The translations under genes and the position numbers were made by a program. Positions 1 through 6,252 of a stretch of DNA of 10,780 nucleotides are shown here, piece after piece (position 1 is the first letter of the stretch; each line of letters begins with the position of its first letter). The notes beneath the pieces were generated by a model that searched no databases, was not told the DNA's origin, and saw nothing but the letters and a program-made list of their open reading frames with translations. Origin of the DNA: Pseudomonadota bacterium (GTDB lineage Bacteria > Desulfobacterota > Desulfobulbia > Desulfobulbales > JAGXFP01); assembly GCA_030673265.1 (NCBI GenBank), contig DAOVJK010000080.1:1-10780 (forward strand), in the 5' to 3' direction.

Positions 1-366
1 GAGCTTCGGCAAGGGAAAGATGGGGCCGGCGAGGTTGAGCCGTTCCTGCCAGATATTCGCTTTTTCGTGGCTGTGCAGGAGAAGCACCGTTTGCTCTACG
101 CAGCCGTCCAGGACCCCTGCCCCTGGCATGGCGATCAGACTGTCGTCAGCGACGATGATCAAATCCGGCCGGGTGATGATGCCGCGCTCATTGATGGTAG
201 TCCGGGTCGCCCGCACATAGGCAAAGATCGGCGCACCACGCCGCTCGGCCCCGTAGCGCGGGGCATCCTGCACCTCGTAACCTTCAAGAAAGAAGGCCGT
301 GCCGAGAATGCGACTGGCAGTTTTCATGCCTTGGCCGCCGCGGCCGTGAAAGCGAATACGATACAT
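1..366 (-). CDS. 2-oxoacid:acceptor oxidoreductase gamma subunit (5' part, cut by window edge)
   Basis: The first 122 codons of a minus-strand gene run off the left edge with no stop. The protein starts MYRIRFHGRGGQGMKTASRI and continues with YGAERRGAP near residue 38, the two signatures of the gamma domain of pyruvate and other 2-oxoacid:ferredoxin oxidoreductases. These cytoplasmic enzymes oxidise a 2-oxoacid with CoA to acyl-CoA and CO2 and reduce ferredoxin; the gamma domain helps form the subunit interface and CoA-binding region. The ATG at 366-364 is preceded by a good ribosome site (AGGAGAGG). The gene lies 76 nt downstream of an amino-acid dehydrogenase on the same strand, so the two are probably cotranscribed and the substrate could be the 2-oxoacid made by that enzyme (inference). 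The remaining subunits should lie left of the window. Pyruvate, 2-oxoglutarate or branched-chain specificity cannot be told from this part. Confidence 0.88.
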   Translation of the reverse strand, partial: MYRIRFHGRGGQGMKTASRILGTAFFLEGYEVQDAPRYGAERRGAPIFAYVRATRTTINERGIITRPDLIIVADDSLIAMPGAGVLDGCVEQTVLLLHSHEKANIWQERLNLAGPIFPLPKL

Positions 367-442
367 GGCCTCTCCTGTTCCCTGTTCATGGTCGAACCAT
401 CTCTTCGCCCGGCGTTAAAAAAAACAACGCCAGCCATAATGG

Positions 443-1555
443 TCAGAAAATACTCCAGCGCTTCAACTCCATAGCTTTCCTCAGCCGTCTGCTGGCCAGC
501 CGGATGGCTGCCTCACGGGGCAGGATCTTCTTCCGCTTAGCCTCTTCAAGGACCTGCTGGCTATTGTCGGTGATTTTCTCGGCGATGGCTTCCAGGGCCG
601 CGGTTTGGGAAGAGCCGTGGTACTCCATGGCCGCGCAGATCACGCCGCCGGCATTGGCGATAAAGTCAGGCAGACAGAGGACGCCTTGTTCATGGAGGTA
701 TTTCTCCGCCGCCAGGGTCAGGGGGATATTGGCGCCCTGGGCCACCAGTTTTGCCTTGAGCCGCGCAACGTTGTCCTCCCGCAGCACATCGGGCCGGGCG
801 GCCGGCACCCAGATCTCACATTCCAGATCAATGACCCGGTCACGGTCAAGCTTCTCTCCCGTAGAGTAATCAAGCACACTGCCGCCTTCATCCTTCAGCT
901 TGCTCAGCTCTTCGACATTGATGCCATCCGGAGCATATAAGGTGCCCTTAGAGTCGGCCGCCCCCACCAAGAGCGCCCCCTGGTTAGCCAGAAAACGGGC
1001 TGTGTGCTTGCCAACTGCCCCAAAACCCTGGACGACCAAGCGGGCGCCGGCAAGGTCAAAATCACAGTATTGTTGGGCCACCTCCACGGCATGGCACAGC
1101 CCCCAGCCGGTGGCGCCGATCCGGTCCAGCGGAATGCCGCCGATTTCGCAAGGTAAGCCCACCGAGCGGCCGATCTCATCCTTGACCCAGGCCATGCAAT
1201 CTTCATCGGTGCCCATGTCCGGGCCAAAGATATAATCTGCTTCATTGCGGAGGGCATAGGCGAAGGCGCGGATCAATTGCTCTTTTTGGCAGCGATCCAT
1301 CTTGGGATTGCCATAGAGAACCGATTTGCCGCCCCCGTGCGGTAAACCGGCCGCAGCATTTTTCATGGTCATGGCCCGGGCCAGTCTGGCGCACTCCTCG
1401 GTACTTACATCTTCAGCCATCCGTAAACCGCCGATGGAGGGGCCGGTGGCCACATTGTCTACTACCAGGACACCCTTTAAGCCAAGAGCTGGTTGCGAGA
1501 TATGAAGTACCTTGGCAGGACCCAGTTCATCACCTAAAGCAAAGATATCTTCCAA
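443..1555 (-). CDS. Glu/Leu/Phe/Val family amino-acid dehydrogenase
   Basis: This 370-residue cytoplasmic enzyme should catalyse NAD(P)-linked oxidative deamination of an amino acid to a 2-oxoacid and ammonia, or the reverse. Residues 71-84 (LPHGGGKSVLYGNP) match the family active-site pattern exactly, with Lys77. Lys65 (TMKNAAAG) and Asp113 (GPDMGTD) sit at the substrate-binding and catalytic positions. The nucleotide fold shows GFGAVG at 177-182 and an acidic Asp201 at the end of the next strand, which favours NAD. The N-terminal half (LKGVLVVDN, GPSIGGLRM) and the length resemble leucine dehydrogenase (about 365 residues), while GPDMGTD and GATGWG resemble glutamate dehydrogenase (about 420), so the substrate is open. 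Translation starts at TTG (1555-1553): an in-frame TAG lies two codons upstream, no ATG occurs before residue 46, and AGGAG precedes by 10 nt. It precedes the 2-oxoacid oxidoreductase gamma gene. Confidence 0.9.
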   Translation of the reverse strand: MEDIFALGDELGPAKVLHISQPALGLKGVLVVDNVATGPSIGGLRMAEDVSTEECARLARAMTMKNAAAGLPHGGGKSVLYGNPKMDRCQKEQLIRAFAYALRNEADYIFGPDMGTDEDCMAWVKDEIGRSVGLPCEIGGIPLDRIGATGWGLCHAVEVAQQYCDFDLAGARLVVQGFGAVGKHTARFLANQGALLVGAADSKGTLYAPDGINVEELSKLKDEGGSVLDYSTGEKLDRDRVIDLECEIWVPAARPDVLREDNVARLKAKLVAQGANIPLTLAAEKYLHEQGVLCLPDFIANAGGVICAAMEYHGSSQTAALEAIAEKITDNSQQVLEEAKRKKILPREAAIRLASRRLRKAMELKRWSIF

Positions 1556-1736
1556 TGTCTATCGGCTCCTGTCATTTTGAAAGGAAAGTCCGCGCCTGGA
1601 GGATCTTTTATTCGCAGTTATATAGCAGGGACAGAAGAATACGGGGCGCGCCTCTTTGTTTCAGTACATCACAGGAAATCTGCGGTTGTCAAACTGAATC
1701 TGCCGGGCAGCAAGGCTTTGGGGCTCCATGGCAGGT

Positions 1737-1753
1737 CAGGGAATTGTTCCCTG
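1737..1753. promoter_or_regulatory. Perfect 7+3+7 inverted repeat, possible operator
   Basis: CAGGGAA-TTG-TTCCCTG is a perfect 7-bp inverted repeat with a 3-nt centre. It lies about 180 bp upstream of the dehydrogenase start and about 190 bp upstream of the phospholipase start, between the divergent genes. The form suits a dimeric regulator, or a small RNA hairpin. No T-run follows on either strand, so it is not an intrinsic terminator. The regulator is unknown. Confidence 0.4.
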
Positions 1754-1840
1754 GATTGCTTTATTCAGCGGTGCTGACGAATGATTGGGCGAAAAGGTCT
1801 ATCTCGGGTAGATTGCTTCAGAGCATAGGTTCAGGGGCGG

Positions 1841-1880
1841 TTTAAGCTGGTGGCCAATAATTAAGTGAGATGTACCTGGA
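1841..1880 (+). repeat. Degenerate dispersed repeat, copy A
   Basis: This 40-nt stretch aligns with 6203-6241 in 31 of 40 columns: TTT-AGCTGG, then an identical 11-nt core AATAATTAAGT, then a tail ending CC-GGA. Shorter or weaker matches occur at 3020-3055 and 7887-7931. All copies are in gene-free DNA and in the same orientation. It looks like the eroded remains of a small dispersed element; its nature is unknown. Confidence 0.45.
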
Positions 1881-1940
1881 TTTGTCATAATCCAAGACCT
1901 GGCCCACATGCATGATAGATCCCATGAAGGAAGGCTTTAA

Positions 1941-2930
1941 ATGAAAAAAATATGCGTTCTGATGTCGCTGTGTTTTTTATTGCCGCTATCAGCAAATGCG
2001 GAAAATAAAACACCGGCAGATAATGGCCAAGAGGCATTGTTGCAGAGTTATGAAGCAAACAGACTTGGCTGGACCTTTGACGACAACGATGTCGGTTATA
2101 TGGATTTCACCTTGTCTCTGATGTACCCGATATTTTTGAGCCTGAAAAAGGCTGAAGTGGCCAAGGCTGAAGAAAACAACCCTGGTTTTTTGACCAAATA
2201 CCTGCGGCCGATACCTTATCTGGCCTTTACCGGCCGTTTCGGTCAGTATCTTGCGACCCGCAAATCCTCGCCGGTTATCGGCAAGAGGTTTAATCCGAAA
2301 CTTTTTCTAAGATTTTTTACTTCCAAAACCGTAAATAGCTACCTTGATCTTGGCTTTGCTCACGAGTCAAATGGCCAGAGGATTGACTCGCTCACAGCAT
2401 ATCAGGACTTGCGTGATGACTTTGTCAGTGAGGATGAAGATTCGGATTTTGCCAATGACTATATCAGCCGGGGTTGGGATTATTGGGAAGTGGCCTGGTA
2501 TAAGAATTTCAACGGGATTGAAGATGATTCTGAGAACGGTTTTTCGACCCATCTCAGTCTGAAATATTTTATGGAATATGGATATCTGCAAAAAGACGCT
2601 GAGGAATACAACTCCTGGGAGAACTCCAGCTACGGCAAGCCGCGGAAGGAGGTTGATGGCATAACAGTTAGATTTTCCTACAAGAGACCGCTCAGGGATA
2701 TGTTCAAACTTTTCGATACGGTGCCGATTGGCTTCGGTGGCCAGAACATAATTTTTACCACCGGCTATAATAATGCTTTCACCAATAACACCCTCAGGGG
2801 GGAATGTTGGATAAGAATAGGTTCTCTGCCGATACTGCTCTGGGTCTCTGAAGGGTATAATAGTGATCTGATCGATTATTACCAGCGGGTCAGAAGCAGC
2901 GGGTTTTGCCTGTATCTGAAAACTTACTAG
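1941..2930 (+). CDS. pldA: Outer-membrane phospholipase A (PldA/OMPLA family)
   Basis: A 329-residue exported protein with a Sec signal peptide (residues 1-20, ending SANA before ENK) and a C-terminal Tyr typical of outer-membrane beta-barrels. OMPLA hydrolyses acyl chains from phospholipids that reach the outer leaflet. The family motif HESNG is at 141-145, giving His141 and Ser143 equivalent to E. coli His142 and Ser144. The second motif, SR-W-N in E. coli, appears as SRGWD at 176-180, so the residue aligned with Asn156 is Asp180. The gap between the motifs is about 25 residues longer than in E. coli and rich in acidic residues (158-169). Upstream strand motifs (SSPVIGKRFNPKLFLRF, 109-125) also resemble the family. 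The ribosome site AAGGAAGG precedes the ATG by about 8 nt. It appears to be a single-gene transcript. Family assignment is firm; activity with Asp is inference. Confidence 0.85.
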   Translation: MKKICVLMSLCFLLPLSANAENKTPADNGQEALLQSYEANRLGWTFDDNDVGYMDFTLSLMYPIFLSLKKAEVAKAEENNPGFLTKYLRPIPYLAFTGRFGQYLATRKSSPVIGKRFNPKLFLRFFTSKTVNSYLDLGFAHESNGQRIDSLTAYQDLRDDFVSEDEDSDFANDYISRGWDYWEVAWYKNFNGIEDDSENGFSTHLSLKYFMEYGYLQKDAEEYNSWENSSYGKPRKEVDGITVRFSYKRPLRDMFKLFDTVPIGFGGQNIIFTTGYNNAFTNNTLRGECWIRIGSLPILLWVSEGYNSDLIDYYQRVRSSGFCLYLKTY

Positions 2931-2951
2931 ACAAGGGACAGTGGTTTTTTT
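2919..2951 (+). terminator. Weak intrinsic terminator candidate after the phospholipase gene
   Basis: A stem formed by 2919-2928 and 2940-2948 (AAAACTTACT with AGTGGTTTT, one bulge and one G-U pair), 11-nt loop, runs into seven T residues (2945-2951). It overlaps the stop codon. The stem is AT-rich, so termination would be weak. Confidence 0.3.
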
Positions 2952-3000
2952 GTGTTTTAGCAGATCGGGGTCGGGCCGAAGAAGTTAACCCTGCTGAGGA

Positions 3001-3031
3001 TTGACAACTGAATCTAAATTCGGTTGATAAT
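3001..3031 (+). promoter_or_regulatory. Sigma-70-type promoter candidate for the first sensor module
   Basis: A perfect TTGACA (3001-3006) is followed by the AT-rich TTGATAATAAT block (3024-3034). Possible -10 boxes are TTGATA at spacing 17, TGATAA at 18, or GATAAT (five of six consensus bases) at 19. A transcript from here would have a leader of about 180 nt before the ATG at 3221. That leader contains two small hairpins: ATGCAG/CTGCAT (3063-3068 with 3079-3084) and TCAAG/CTTGA near 3163-3178. The -10 block coincides with the core of a dispersed-repeat copy, so part of the AT-richness has another explanation. Confidence 0.5.
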
Positions 3032-3055
3032 AATTTGGTGTGGCGCCTCCCGGGA
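3020..3055 (+). repeat. Degenerate dispersed repeat, copy C
   Basis: GATAATAATT at 3026-3035 is identical to 6215-6224, and the following GT, GG and CC-GGGA blocks fall at similar distances to those in the copies at 1841 and 6203. The upstream half is not conserved. This is a weaker copy than A or B. Confidence 0.3.
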
Positions 3056-3220
3056 TTCCGAAATGCAGGGAGATTGTTCTGCATGTAGATTGATGGTAAT
3101 TGTTGATTGTATTTCTGTCGGTTAAGTTGGTTGGAGTAGAGCAGAATCGGGGGCGCGAGAATCAAGAGCATACTTGAGCCACCTCTATTTTCAAGGATAT
3201 CCATTTAGCGCGGAGCTATT

Positions 3221-4129
3221 ATGCCTATTGAATTTAAATGTTTTTTCTTTGTCACGATCAAGAAAATCTTCACCGGCGTTGCTTTTTTATTTTCTTTAAT
3301 GGCCATTAATGTTGGGGTATTGTTTTTTCCGCATGTTGCTCTTGCTGCTGATATTGTTCTTGATTTCGGAGTCTATACCGCAGACAAACCTACTTCTGTA
3401 GCCCGGCAATTCCGACCGATATTAAGTGCCATTGAATCAGAACTGAGCAAGACACTGGCAAAATCTGTCATAATAAGATTGCAGGTGTCAACGAGCTATG
3501 AAGACGGTATTCAAAATCTTGTAAATGGGAAAGTGGATTTCGCCAGGTTTGGAGCTGCTTCATATATTGAAGCAAAAGAAGCTAATCCAGAAATCTCTAT
3601 CCTTGCCATGGAGAGCAAAAAAGGCGGTAAACAATTTTCAGGGATTATTTGTGTTGCTAAAGACAGCCCGATTCAGGCAGTAAGCGATATTAAGGGAAAA
3701 CGCTTTGCCTTTGGCAACGAACGTTCAACAATCGGTCGATATCTGTCTCAATTATTACTCCTGCAACACAACATCAAGGCCTCTGATTTGTCTGCGTATA
3801 ATTATTTAGACCGTCATGACAAGGTCGGGACTGCAGTTGCTATGGGCAGTTATGACGCAGGGGCATTGAAAGAAAGCACTTTTGAAAAATTGGTCGCTAA
3901 AGGAGAACCTCTGCGCCCCCTTGTTTCTTTTCCAAATGTTACAAAACCCTGGCTCGCCAAGGGTACCCTTCCGGCAAACATCCATCAGGCACTACGCCAG
4001 GCCCTGCTTGAGTTAAAGGATCAAAAATCTTTAAAGTCTTTAAAAAAGGACGGATTTCTGCCGGGAAGTGATGCCGATTATGACATAATCCGCCAAGCAA
4101 TCCTTAAAAACCCTGGATTTTTCAAATAA
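3221..4129 (+). CDS. PhnD-like periplasmic binding protein, first sensor module
   Basis: A 302-residue exported protein of the phosphate/phosphite/phosphonate-binding PhnD family. The signal peptide is long (cleavage likely after VALA, residue 42). Family features are VDFARFGAASYIEA (105-118), DSP-SDIKGKRFAFG (148-165), the ligand loop ERSTIG (167-172; STSG in phosphonate binders) and YDAGALKES (211-219). The mature protein has one cysteine, Cys144. GGAG 5 nt before the ATG supports this start. The kinase gene follows after 4 nt and no ABC permease or ATPase gene is near, so a sensory rather than transport role is likely, as for AioX, the PhnD-family arsenite-binding partner of kinase AioS. 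The ligand could be phosphonate, phosphite, arsenite or another small anion. Family is confident, ligand unknown. Confidence 0.85.
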   Translation: MPIEFKCFFFVTIKKIFTGVAFLFSLMAINVGVLFFPHVALAADIVLDFGVYTADKPTSVARQFRPILSAIESELSKTLAKSVIIRLQVSTSYEDGIQNLVNGKVDFARFGAASYIEAKEANPEISILAMESKKGGKQFSGIICVAKDSPIQAVSDIKGKRFAFGNERSTIGRYLSQLLLLQHNIKASDLSAYNYLDRHDKVGTAVAMGSYDAGALKESTFEKLVAKGEPLRPLVSFPNVTKPWLAKGTLPANIHQALRQALLELKDQKSLKSLKKDGFLPGSDADYDIIRQAILKNPGFFK

Positions 4130-4133
4130 TTAA

Positions 4134-6080
4134 ATGAAGAGAATAATCAATAAATTAAGATCGCTATCTCTCTGGAAGCAAATAATTGTTGTTTTCCTCA
4201 TAGCTACCACCGTCATCGTTTTTCTGGCCGGCTGGTTAGCGCGTGGGTTTGAAACAAGATTTCTTTTGGAGAATTTGCGACGGACCAACCATAATACTTC
4301 TGCGATGCTTTCCGCAGCATCTATTGATGCGATTATTTCCGAAGACCGGCCTCTTTTGCAGACTGTTATTGATCAAGCTGTCGCTAATGGCACGCAAATT
4401 TTTTCAGTAAAAATTGAAAATGAACAAGGACTTACTCTGGCGGGCTGGCAAAATACTACTTTCACGCCAGAGTTTCCCCAGATGGCATTTTCAGAAGATG
4501 TGATTTTTGAAGAAGAACTCTTTGGCCAAATCAAGATAGAGTGGCTGGTGGACGATGCTTATGGGGTAATTGAAAATCATGTGCAACAGGTCCGGTTTTT
4601 CATTGGCGGGATACTTTTGCTGCTGACAATCATTATTGCATTCGGTGTCCACAGACTGACTGTCCGTCCCATCCTGCAAATCTATCAGAAGCTTAGAGAG
4701 TTTGGCGATGGGCAACATAATTCAAAGCTTGTTTTGTCGGCATCACCTGAACTGCTGAACTTAGCTGAATCCGTTAATATGTTTGGAGATTTGCTTCATC
4801 TCCAGAAATCCTACCGGGATGAATTGACTCAACAGGTGGAAGAACGCACCCATGAATTAAAAGATAGTAATGAACAACTCCAGCAGGAAATTGATGAGCG
4901 CAAACAAGTTGAGGAAATCCGTGTGCAATTGGAATCGCAGCTTCGTCAATCCCAAAAGATGGAAGCTTTAGGTACCTTGGCTGGTGGCATTGCTCATGAT
5001 TTCAATAATATTCTGCAGGCCTTATCTGCTATAATTGAGCTCGTACGGCACAAATTACCAGCGGGAACCTCTCTGCAAGAGCAGCTCAGTAAAGCCACTG
5101 GCCAGTTAGATCGCGGCAAGCAGCTGGTCAGCCAAATACTTGTTTTTTCTCGTAAAGACAATCTCGAAAAGGACAAAGTAGATATTGTCTTGCTGGTAAA
5201 AGATTCATTGAAAATGATGCGTGAAATCTTACCGGCAAGTATTGAGATCAGGGGAAATATTGAAAATTTCTCAGGAGTCGTTTTCGGCAATGCTACGCAA
5301 CTTTCGCAGATAATCATTAACCTGTGTACTAATGCCGGGCATGCCATGAAAGAGAGTGGCGGCGTTCTGGATGTACGCCTTAAAACGATCGATATTGATG
5401 AAGATCAAAATAATTATGTGGGTTTAAATAATGGAAAGCACATCCATTTAACGATAGGTGATAACGGAACAGGCATTTCTTCAGAAATCATAGAACTTAT
5501 CTTCGATCCCTTTTTCACGACTAAACCTGTTGGTGAAGGAACAGGTCTGGGCCTCTCGGTAATTCAGGGTATTGTAAGAAAACATCATGGCATTATTACC
5601 GTGGAAAGCGAAACTAACGAAGGCACCATATTTAATGTCTTGTTGCCTTTAACCGAAGCAACTGAAAGAGCGGAAAGCAGTAACCCTCTAAAAATGAAAG
5701 AGCCCCCATTCTCTCGGGGAACAGAGCATATCCTGCTTGTTGATGATGAGCTTGATATTGCAGAGACCACAGCAAAACTCCTGGAACATTTAGGATATCA
5801 AGTAACTAGAATGTATTGCAGTCGTGATGCATTAGCGTTATTTCGCACAAACTCCCATCAATTTGATCTTGTCTTAACCGACCAGATCATGCCCCTGATG
5901 AGTGGCATAGAGTTGACCCAGGAAATTCTTGCTATAAAACCTGACATCCCTGTCATTCTTGCCTCGGGTAATACTTCGTTGGCCTCCGAGGATATTGCCA
6001 AGGCAGGCATTCGTGCTCAATTGCACAAACCATATCTAATGAGGGAATTAGGGGAGACTATTAGAGACGTATTGGATTAA
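4134..6080 (+). CDS. Membrane hybrid histidine kinase with C-terminal receiver
   Basis: A 648-residue inner-membrane sensor. Membrane segments lie at about 16-35 and 153-172, enclosing a periplasmic domain of roughly 115 residues with no recognised fold. A HAMP-like linker (173-223) and a coiled coil (225-275) lead to the kinase core: H-box with phosphoacceptor His288 (GGIAHDFNN), N-box with Asn396 and Asn400, D-box DNGTG at 443-447, F-box DPFFTTK and GEGTGLGLS at 467-475. A receiver domain follows from about 531, with acidic pair Asp537/Asp538, phosphoacceptor Asp583 (LTDQIMP) and Lys632 (HKPY). All key residues are present, so kinase and receiver should both work. The gene starts 4 nt after the binding-protein stop with no clear ribosome site, which suggests translational coupling. 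No DNA-binding or phosphotransfer partner is encoded nearby. Confidence 0.92.
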   Translation: MKRIINKLRSLSLWKQIIVVFLIATTVIVFLAGWLARGFETRFLLENLRRTNHNTSAMLSAASIDAIISEDRPLLQTVIDQAVANGTQIFSVKIENEQGLTLAGWQNTTFTPEFPQMAFSEDVIFEEELFGQIKIEWLVDDAYGVIENHVQQVRFFIGGILLLLTIIIAFGVHRLTVRPILQIYQKLREFGDGQHNSKLVLSASPELLNLAESVNMFGDLLHLQKSYRDELTQQVEERTHELKDSNEQLQQEIDERKQVEEIRVQLESQLRQSQKMEALGTLAGGIAHDFNNILQALSAIIELVRHKLPAGTSLQEQLSKATGQLDRGKQLVSQILVFSRKDNLEKDKVDIVLLVKDSLKMMREILPASIEIRGNIENFSGVVFGNATQLSQIIINLCTNAGHAMKESGGVLDVRLKTIDIDEDQNNYVGLNNGKHIHLTIGDNGTGISSEIIELIFDPFFTTKPVGEGTGLGLSVIQGIVRKHHGIITVESETNEGTIFNVLLPLTEATERAESSNPLKMKEPPFSRGTEHILLVDDELDIAETTAKLLEHLGYQVTRMYCSRDALALFRTNSHQFDLVLTDQIMPLMSGIELTQEILAIKPDIPVILASGNTSLASEDIAKAGIRAQLHKPYLMRELGETIRDVLD

Positions 6081-6081
6081 T

Positions 6082-6108
6082 TTAATTAGCCTAAAATCTG
6101 ATTAATTT
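6082..6108 (+). terminator. AT-rich hairpin after the hybrid kinase gene
   Basis: TTAATTAG (6082-6089) pairs with CTGATTAA (6098-6105) through 8 bp including one G-U, with an 8-nt loop and three following T residues. It lies immediately after the stop at 6080. The lack of a GC stem and the short T-run make it a weak terminator candidate. Confidence 0.25.
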
Positions 6109-6125
6109 GACTCCTGGGATTTCAG

Positions 6126-6200
6126 TCGTAGAGGTTGTCTCGTAATTCAGTGCTTTGTGGGGGGGCAGAGAAAAAATGAACAAAGCCGCAACCTCTGCGG
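6126..6200. repeat. Nested inverted repeat (long hairpin) between genes
   Basis: The outer arms 6126-6137 and 6189-6200 pair over 12 positions (core AGAGGTTG with CAACCTCT, two G-U pairs). Inside, GCTTTGT (6152-6158) pairs with ACAAAGC (6180-6186). A run of eight G residues (6158-6165 region) and an A-run lie in the terminal loop. As RNA it would form one long interrupted hairpin of about 75 nt. No T-run follows, so it is not an ordinary terminator. It ends just before dispersed-repeat copy B and may belong to the same element. Confidence 0.45.
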
Positions 6201-6202
6201 GA

Positions 6203-6241
6203 TTTGAGCTGGGGATAATAATTAAGTAAGGTATTCCAGGA
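6203..6241 (+). repeat. Degenerate dispersed repeat, copy B
   Basis: This stretch aligns with 1841-1880 in 31 of 40 columns, including the identical core AATAATTAAGT (6217-6227) and a CC-GGA tail. Its end overlaps the ribosome site (AGGAG, 6238-6242) of the dioxygenase-like gene, so the repeat may have supplied that gene's translation signal. It directly follows the nested inverted repeat at 6126-6200. Confidence 0.45.
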
Positions 6242-6252
6242 GTTTTGCTGAA

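Larger units (their letters stand above)
1556..1940. other. Gene-free stretch between divergent genes
   Basis: This interval separates the dehydrogenase (minus) from the phospholipase (plus) and should carry both promoters. An open frame at 1555-1845 (plus) has no ribosome site, overlaps the dehydrogenase start and encodes nothing recognisable, so it is not called. For the minus gene, a perfect TTGACA lies at 1692-1687 but no good -10 follows at normal distance; TATATAAC near 1624-1617 is AT-rich without a partner -35. For the plus gene, CATAAT at 1886-1891 is a possible -10 without a convincing -35. The stretch also holds a 17-bp dyad (1737-1753) and a dispersed-repeat copy (1841-1880), listed separately. 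No RNA gene was recognised. Confidence 0.6.

Noticed and set aside
366..442. Small inverted repeat GGCGTT/AACGCC with an A-run loop between the two minus-strand genes
   Set aside because: The 6-bp stem has its T-run (minus strand) inside the loop rather than after the stem, so it does not look like a terminator. The genes are more likely cotranscribed.
1555..1845. Open frame of 96 codons on the plus strand between the dehydrogenase and phospholipase genes
   Set aside because: It has no ribosome site, overlaps the dehydrogenase start, contains dyad and repeat sequence, and its product has no recognisable domain.
2890..3204. Open frame of 104 codons on the minus strand
   Set aside because: It overlaps the phospholipase 3' end, the promoter region and the repeat copy, and its product resembles no family I know.
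4491..4718. Antisense open frames inside both kinase genes (also 4994-5347, 9063-9428, 10370-10729)
   Set aside because: They are shadows of strongly supported kinase domains and have no ribosome sites or recognisable products.
6126..6200. Possible integron attC site, because of GGTTG and CAACC arms
   Set aside because: The arm order is wrong: attC begins with an AAC-type box and ends with a GTT-type box. No integrase or cassette array is present.
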